Shown here: in pieces, positions 59,470 through 64,000 of the stretch
Numbering within the stretch: position 1 is the first letter of the stretch
Layout: the number at the start of each line of letters is the position of its first letter
NCBI GenBank assembly: GCA_001464385.1
Contig: LNFB01000318.1
Span: 45,127 to 109,126 of the forward strand
Direction: 5' to 3'
Origin: Deltaproteobacteria bacterium Ga0077550
Lineage (GTDB): Bacteria > Myxococcota_A > Polyangia > Nannocystales > Nannocystaceae
Length of the DNA: 64,000 bases
Notes under the pieces: model-generated
The model's database searches: none
What the model was told of the DNA's origin: nothing
Seen by the model: the letters and a program-made list of their open reading frames with translations, nothing else
Made by a program: the position numbers and the translations under genes

Positions 59470-62319
59470 TCAGCGCTCGAGGCCCGCGCGCCAGGCCGTG
59501 ACCTCGGCGGCGCGGGCGGCCCAGTCGCCGCCCGCCTTCGTGTACAGCGCGTGGGCCCGGTCGGCGAGCGCGTCGACCTCCGTCGTGCGGCCGTGGAGCT
59601 CGGCCAACGAGATCGCGAGGCCCCACGACGTGTCGGCGAGCTCGATGTCGTCGCCGCCGTGCTCGGCGCGTAGCGCGAAGGCGCGGCGGAACAGCGGCAC
59701 CGCGCGGGCGTGGTCGCCCTGCTTCGCGGCGATGCGCCCGAGCTCGGCGTGGGCGAGCGCGAGATCGGGGTGATCGGGCCCGAGCCGCGCCGCCATGCGC
59801 TCGATCCCGTCGCTCAGCAGCGCGCGCGCGCCGTCGAAGTCGCCCTGCTTGACCCGGACCATCGCGAGGTTGGTGCCGACCAGCGCCGTCGACGGGTGGT
59901 CGGGGCCGAACCCGTGGCGGACGCGATCGTAGGCGAGGCCGTAGTAGCGCGCCGCGTCGTCGACCCGCTCGAGGTGGTCGTAGAGCACCCCGAGGTTGTT
60001 GGCGATCGTCGCGACGAGTAGATCGTCGTCGGGCTGGGTCCGCATCGCGTTGTCGAGTGCGGCCAGGTGGGCGGCCTCGGCCTGCTCGGGCGAGCCGGCG
60101 TGGAACCACGCCGATCCCAGGTTCGTATAGAAGTGACTGAGGCGCGGCTGGGCGCCGGGCCGCGACGCGCGGGCCACGTCGATCGCCCGCTGGCAGGCCT
60201 CGACGGCCAGCGCCGTCTGCCCGCGATCGATCTCGACGTGGCAGATCGCGTTGAGCGGCCGCAGCAGCGCGGGGTGGTTCTCGCCGTGGTCCTCGAGCTC
60301 GACGGCGAGGGCCTCGCGCAGCGACACGATCGCCGCATCGACGTGCCCGAGATTGGCGTCGGACAGGCCGATGTTCAGCAGCGTCGAGCCGACGCCGTCC
60401 GAGGTGCCGGGCTGGCGCACGCGATCGTTGGCGAGCAACTCCTCGAAGATCCGCTTGGCCTCGGCGAAGTCACCGTGGTGGTACGCGATCTGTCCGCGGC
60501 TGTTGAGCACCGCCGACGCGAGGGACGCCTGGCGGCTGGACGCGCGGGCGAGCGCGGCCGTGGCGTGGTCGATCCAGCGCAGCGCATCGTCGTGGTCGCC
60601 GCGCTCGGACATCAGCACCGCGAGGCCGAGGGCGGCGGTCACGGCGACCCCGTGGTTGTCCGAGGCGAGCGCGGCCGCGAACGCGGCGTCGAACCGAGGC
60701 ATCGCGGCGGTCGCGTCGCCGTCGCGCTCGAGCACCCGCGCCGCGATCGCGTGCGACTCGGCCGACAGCCACGGTGCGTCCAGCTCGGTCGCGCGCGCCG
60801 AGGCCCCATCGGCCGCCTCGAGCGCCGCCTCGTCGCGCCAGGCGTCCGCCGCGACGCGGGCCCGCGCGACCTCGGCACCGAGCGCGTAGATCTCGTCGCG
60901 GTGCGCAGGGTCGATCGGCGGACCCCACGACTCGGTGGTGCACGCCTCGACCGCGGGCAGGCGCGACGCGGCCTCCGAGGCGTGCTCGACCAGCGCCGCG
61001 TCGGCCCGCTCGAAGAGATCGAGCAGCCCCGCGAGCTGCTGGTGCGCGAGGTGCAAGCAGAGCTGCCGCGTGCCGAGCTCGGCCACAGCGAGCGTGCCCG
61101 CGGCCTCCATCTCGCAGGTCGATCGCTCCGCCTCGCGCAGCGCGGACGCGTGTGCGTCCACGAGCCCGCGCGCGCGAGCGAACTCGTCGTTGGCGAACGG
61201 GGCCAGCGTCGCGGCGAACGCCGCCTCGACGGCCTTGGCCCGCTCGTCGTTCCACAGCACCTCGGCGCGCTCCTCGACCTCGCCGCAGTAGTCGCGTCCG
61301 CGCTCGGGATCGTCGGCGGCGAACCTCGACGCGAGCCACGGCAGCGAGGCGACGATCGCCGCCGGCACCAGGCGTCGCGGCCACCGCCACGGGTCGCGCT
61401 CGAGCTCGGCGAGCAGCGCGTCCACGCTGGGGAAGCGCGCCGACGGGGATCTCGAGAGGCCGCGCAGCACCGCCCGACGCACGCGCAGCGGGACCACGCC
61501 GATCGTCGGCGGGCTGCGGAGCTCACCGGCCGTCACCGCCGCGGCCAGGCGCGCGACGTCGCTGCCCGCGAACGGCCGCGCGCCCCAGAGCGCCTCGTAC
61601 AGCGCGACGCAGTAGCTGAACTGATCGGCGCGGGCGTCGGCCGCCGCGCCCGCGAACACCTCCGGGGCCATGTACGCCGGCGTGCCCACCAGAGCCCCGC
61701 TGCGCGTGGTCGCCAGGTCGTCGGTCGACACCCCGACCGACGCTTCGAGCGACGGACCCGCGCTCCCCTGCCGCACCTCCCCCTCGATCGCCGCGTGGCC
61801 GAAGTCGCTGACGCGCGCGCGACCGTCGACGCCGAGCAGCACGTTGGCGGGCTTGAAGTCGCCGTGCACGAGGCCCGCCGCGTGGGCGGCCGCGAGCCCG
61901 CGCCCCGCGGCGATCCACGGCGCGAGCCCCTCGCCCCCCGACGCCCGGACGCCGACGAGCGTGTCGCCCTCGACGTACTCCATCACCATGTACAGCCGAC
62001 CGTCGTGCTCGCCGACGTCGTGGATGCGGATCACGTTGGGGTGCGCGAGGCGAGCGAGGGCCTGCGCCTCGGCGCGCACCCGCGCCCGCTGCTCGGTCAC
62101 CTCGGCCGCGAGGAACTTGATCGCGACCTTGCGCCCGAGCTCGGCGTCCCACGCCGCCACCACCACGCCGGTGGCCCCGCGCCCCACGGTCGCGAGCACG
62201 AGGAAGCGCCCCACCGCCGTGCCGTCCGCGATCGACCACGTGGTCGCGCCGTCGGGCAGCGTGGTCTCGGTCGATGCGTCGAGCGCGACGTCGGGGGTCA
62301 AACCCAGCCAGGGTACCAC
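59470..62319 (-). CDS. Ser/Thr protein kinase with TPR-like tail (HGD catalytic loop)
   Basis: The protein has 949 residues from the GTG at 62319. The kinase domain spans about 38-310: GRGATG in the Gly loop, Lys68 in VAIK, HGDFKPAN at 152-159 (Gly replaces the usual Arg of HRD), DFG at 172-174, and GTPAYMAPE. A hydrophobic segment near 322-345 may anchor it. The remaining 600 residues are repeated helices of TPR style with the AxxxHxxALxxLGxxxxA-like pattern visible in the last third. It resembles the first kinase of the window but has the different catalytic loop. It is convergent with sucB. Confidence 0.9.
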   Translation of the reverse strand: MVPWLGLTPDVALDASTETTLPDGATTWSIADGTAVGRFLVLATVGRGATGVVVAAWDAELGRKVAIKFLAAEVTEQRARVRAEAQALARLAHPNVIRIHDVGEHDGRLYMVMEYVEGDTLVGVRASGGEGLAPWIAAGRGLAAAHAAGLVHGDFKPANVLLGVDGRARVSDFGHAAIEGEVRQGSAGPSLEASVGVSTDDLATTRSGALVGTPAYMAPEVFAGAAADARADQFSYCVALYEALWGARPFAGSDVARLAAAVTAGELRSPPTIGVVPLRVRRAVLRGLSRSPSARFPSVDALLAELERDPWRWPRRLVPAAIVASLPWLASRFAADDPERGRDYCGEVEERAEVLWNDERAKAVEAAFAATLAPFANDEFARARGLVDAHASALREAERSTCEMEAAGTLAVAELGTRQLCLHLAHQQLAGLLDLFERADAALVEHASEAASRLPAVEACTTESWGPPIDPAHRDEIYALGAEVARARVAADAWRDEAALEAADGASARATELDAPWLSAESHAIAARVLERDGDATAAMPRFDAAFAAALASDNHGVAVTAALGLAVLMSERGDHDDALRWIDHATAALARASSRQASLASAVLNSRGQIAYHHGDFAEAKRIFEELLANDRVRQPGTSDGVGSTLLNIGLSDANLGHVDAAIVSLREALAVELEDHGENHPALLRPLNAICHVEIDRGQTALAVEACQRAIDVARASRPGAQPRLSHFYTNLGSAWFHAGSPEQAEAAHLAALDNAMRTQPDDDLLVATIANNLGVLYDHLERVDDAARYYGLAYDRVRHGFGPDHPSTALVGTNLAMVRVKQGDFDGARALLSDGIERMAARLGPDHPDLALAHAELGRIAAKQGDHARAVPLFRRAFALRAEHGGDDIELADTSWGLAISLAELHGRTTEVDALADRAHALYTKAGGDWAARAAEVTAWRAGLER

Positions 62320-62347
62320 CGTTGGCGCCGCTCCGGCCGCGCCGGCG

Positions 62348-64000
62348 CTACAGCCCCGTCAGCGCGGCGAGTCGATCCATGATCGCGCAGTTCGCCTCGG
62401 CGATGCGCTCGTCGATCTCGCCCCAGCGCTGCCCGGCCTCGAAGCCGCGGGCCGCATCGTCGCACTGCACGAGACCCATGTTGATCTGATGGCTGGGATC
62501 GGCCGCCGTGTAGCGGTCGCTCCACGCGTGCCAGGACGCGCCGAGCACGTACGGGTGCGACGCGAACTGTTCGATCTGCTGGCCGTAGTACGCCCCGCGT
62601 TGGATCTGATCGTCCACCCCGTCGGTGTTCGGCACGAACGCGTTCGAGCCGCCGAGGTTCGACCAGCCGTCGATCCGGGCGCGTACGCTGAACTCGCTGA
62701 CGATGATCGGCAGGCCCGATCGCTCGTGGAGCTTGGCGAACCCGTCGCCGAGCCACGGCTCGGAGAACGTCGCGGCCCCGTCGTAGACGTTGACCGCGAT
62801 GAGATCGAAGCCGGCGTCGCCCTCGCGCGCGAACAGATCGTAGGGGCAGTACACGACGTCGCCGTCGGTGGGCACCGGGACGTCCGGCGCCTCGGCCCAG
62901 TGGTCGGGGTCGGCGCTGCTCGCCGGCGCCCAGAACCGATGGCTGCTCGAGTTGCCGAGGGCGAGGCGCGGCGTCGTGATCAGGTGATCGGGATCGGTCG
63001 CGCGGATGGTCTCGGTGGTGACCGCGATCCACCGGCGCAGCAGCACGTCGTGGGTGAAGCGCTGGAGATCCTCGCGGCACGTCAGGTTGCAGTCGTGCGC
63101 GTAGGGGACCGGACGACCGGGCCCGGTCGCGATCGCGTCGAAGTCGGCGTAGCTGGCCTCCCACGCGGCGTCGAGCGCGTCGATGCTGCCGTAGCGTTCG
63201 CGCAGGAACGCCAGCAACGCATGGGGCGCGCACGCGGGCGCATCGAGGCTCGAGCCCTCGGGGCACGGCGACCAGATCCACCGCCGGAGGTCGCGGACCC
63301 CGGAGGCGCCGTGCCCCGGATGATCGAACAACCCGGTCTCGTTGCCGAGGAACCACATCTGCAGCCGTGGGTTGCCCACGCGCGGCGCGACGTCCTCGGC
63401 GACCCGCTGCTCGAGATCGTCGAGGAACGCGGGGTTGAACGGGTCGCCGATGCGGGCCTCGGCGAAGCCGCCGCGCAGCACCATGCCGTTCTCGTCGGCG
63501 AGGGCCCAGTCGTCGCTGCGGGCGTCGACCGTCAGCACCTGTCCGAAGGGCGCCCCGGCCCCGCCGTCTTCGGTCGAGCGGATCATCCACGAGTCGCCGC
63601 CTCGGTCGTCGAAGTCGTTGGTGTCGCTGAAGCCGCCGACCGAGTTGAAGCAGTACGGCGACGCGTTCGACTCGCCGCCGCTGCTGCCCGTCGACAGCCG
63701 GGCCCACTCGACGTTCGCGGCGGTGCTGGGATCGGTGCGACGGATCCACCGCTGCACGATCCCGTCGCAGGTCTTGTCGCGCATCACCGTGTTGACCCCG
63801 AGCCAGAACACCCGCTCGCCCTCGGGCGACACGAGCCAGGTGCGTGCGCTGTCCTCGGGGCTCTCGAGGTGCCACACCGCGGGCGCCTCGGGCACGCCGA
63901 CGTCGGGCTCGTCGAGCGCGCCCGAGCTGCTGCCCGGCGCATCGCCGCCGTCGCCCGTACTCGCGCCGCCCGTGCTCGCGGCGCTGGGGTCGATCACGCC
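62348..64000 (-). CDS. Clan GH-A glycoside hydrolase-like protein (5' end beyond window)
   Basis: The frame is open to the right edge, so the N-terminus is missing; about 550 residues are visible. The first visible part is a Gly/Ser/Thr/Asp linker typical of lipoprotein stalks. The rest looks like a (beta/alpha)8 hydrolase of the GH42/GH50/agarase type: FWLGVNTVMRD, MWFLGNETGLF with a probable acid/base Glu, RERYGSIDALDAAW, and PIIVSEFSVRA with a probable nucleophile Glu. The exact family is uncertain. It probably acts on a polysaccharide outside the cell. Confidence 0.7.
   Translation of the reverse strand, partial: GVIDPSAASTGGASTGDGGDAPGSSSGALDEPDVGVPEAPAVWHLESPEDSARTWLVSPEGERVFWLGVNTVMRDKTCDGIVQRWIRRTDPSTAANVEWARLSTGSSGGESNASPYCFNSVGGFSDTNDFDDRGGDSWMIRSTEDGGAGAPFGQVLTVDARSDDWALADENGMVLRGGFAEARIGDPFNPAFLDDLEQRVAEDVAPRVGNPRLQMWFLGNETGLFDHPGHGASGVRDLRRWIWSPCPEGSSLDAPACAPHALLAFLRERYGSIDALDAAWEASYADFDAIATGPGRPVPYAHDCNLTCREDLQRFTHDVLLRRWIAVTTETIRATDPDHLITTPRLALGNSSSHRFWAPASSADPDHWAEAPDVPVPTDGDVVYCPYDLFAREGDAGFDLIAVNVYDGAATFSEPWLGDGFAKLHERSGLPIIVSEFSVRARIDGWSNLGGSNAFVPNTDGVDDQIQRGAYYGQQIEQFASHPYVLGASWHAWSDRYTAADPSHQINMGLVQCDDAARGFEAGQRWGEIDERIAEANCAIMDRLAALTGL

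Overview
The window is GC-rich, gene-dense chromosomal DNA of a myxobacterium (phylum Myxococcota). The lipoproteins with long Ser/Thr/Asp/Gly/Ala linkers, the MYXO-CTERM-like tail, the Cys-rich repeats, the ADYC and choice-of-anchor L proteins and the Ser/Thr kinases with TPR tails most resemble what is known from Nannocystaceae. That placement is inference from protein style, not from a marker-gene tree. I see 52 protein genes, two of them cut by the window edges. I see no rRNA, tRNA, CRISPR array, transposase, integrase or phage gene. No stretch longer than about 300 bases lacks a gene.

Left part (1-23,800). A truncated GH94 beta-glucan enzyme is followed by a lipoprotein coupled to a V8/trypsin-like protease, a bestrophin-like channel with a TetR regulator, and a small membrane-protein gene bracketed by two perfect palindromes. 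Next come an ADYC lipoprotein with a Ser/Thr kinase, an MFS-spermidine synthase fusion divergent from a polyhydroxyalkanoate-system protein, and a run of secreted proteins: a TonB-C/AgmX-like lipoprotein, a 3D plus M15 peptidoglycan protein, a lipoprotein methyltransferase, three Cys-rich or anchor-L lipoproteins and others.

Middle part (23,800-45,750). An ECF sigma operon carries an anti-sigma-like TPR protein and a barrel-like protein, with a nucleotide-transporter-like MFS gene upstream. Then come a Tat-exported Rossmann enzyme, a 7Fe ferredoxin, a histidine kinase/response regulator pair, and a BlaI - M56 peptidase - PDZ cassette with a clear operator and promoter. A UvrD/PcrA helicase is divergent from an MMPL exporter/LolA-like pair. 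A lipoprotein cytochrome c faces a sulfite-oxidase-family enzyme. A degenerate SprA-like protein, a TerB-DUF697-SHOCT protein, a coiled membrane protein and a PP2C phosphatase follow.

Right part (45,890-64,000). cinA and recA read rightward and meet radA head-on. On the minus strand from 55,250 to 48,514 lie an aminotransferase, a TerB-like protein, a small acidic protein, a TelA-like coiled coil, an unknown protein, a lytic transglycosylase and radA. sucA-sucB (2-oxoglutarate dehydrogenase E1/E2) is divergent from the aminotransferase. A second large kinase-TPR protein and a truncated clan-A glycoside hydrolase close the window.

The best candidates for something undescribed are the TerB / small acidic protein / TelA-like / unknown group (50,800-53,861) and the BlaI-M56-PDZ circuit (31,550-34,770). 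The exported proteins with unusual domain pairings (3D+M15, lipoprotein methyltransferase, Tat lipoprotein dehydratase) come next.
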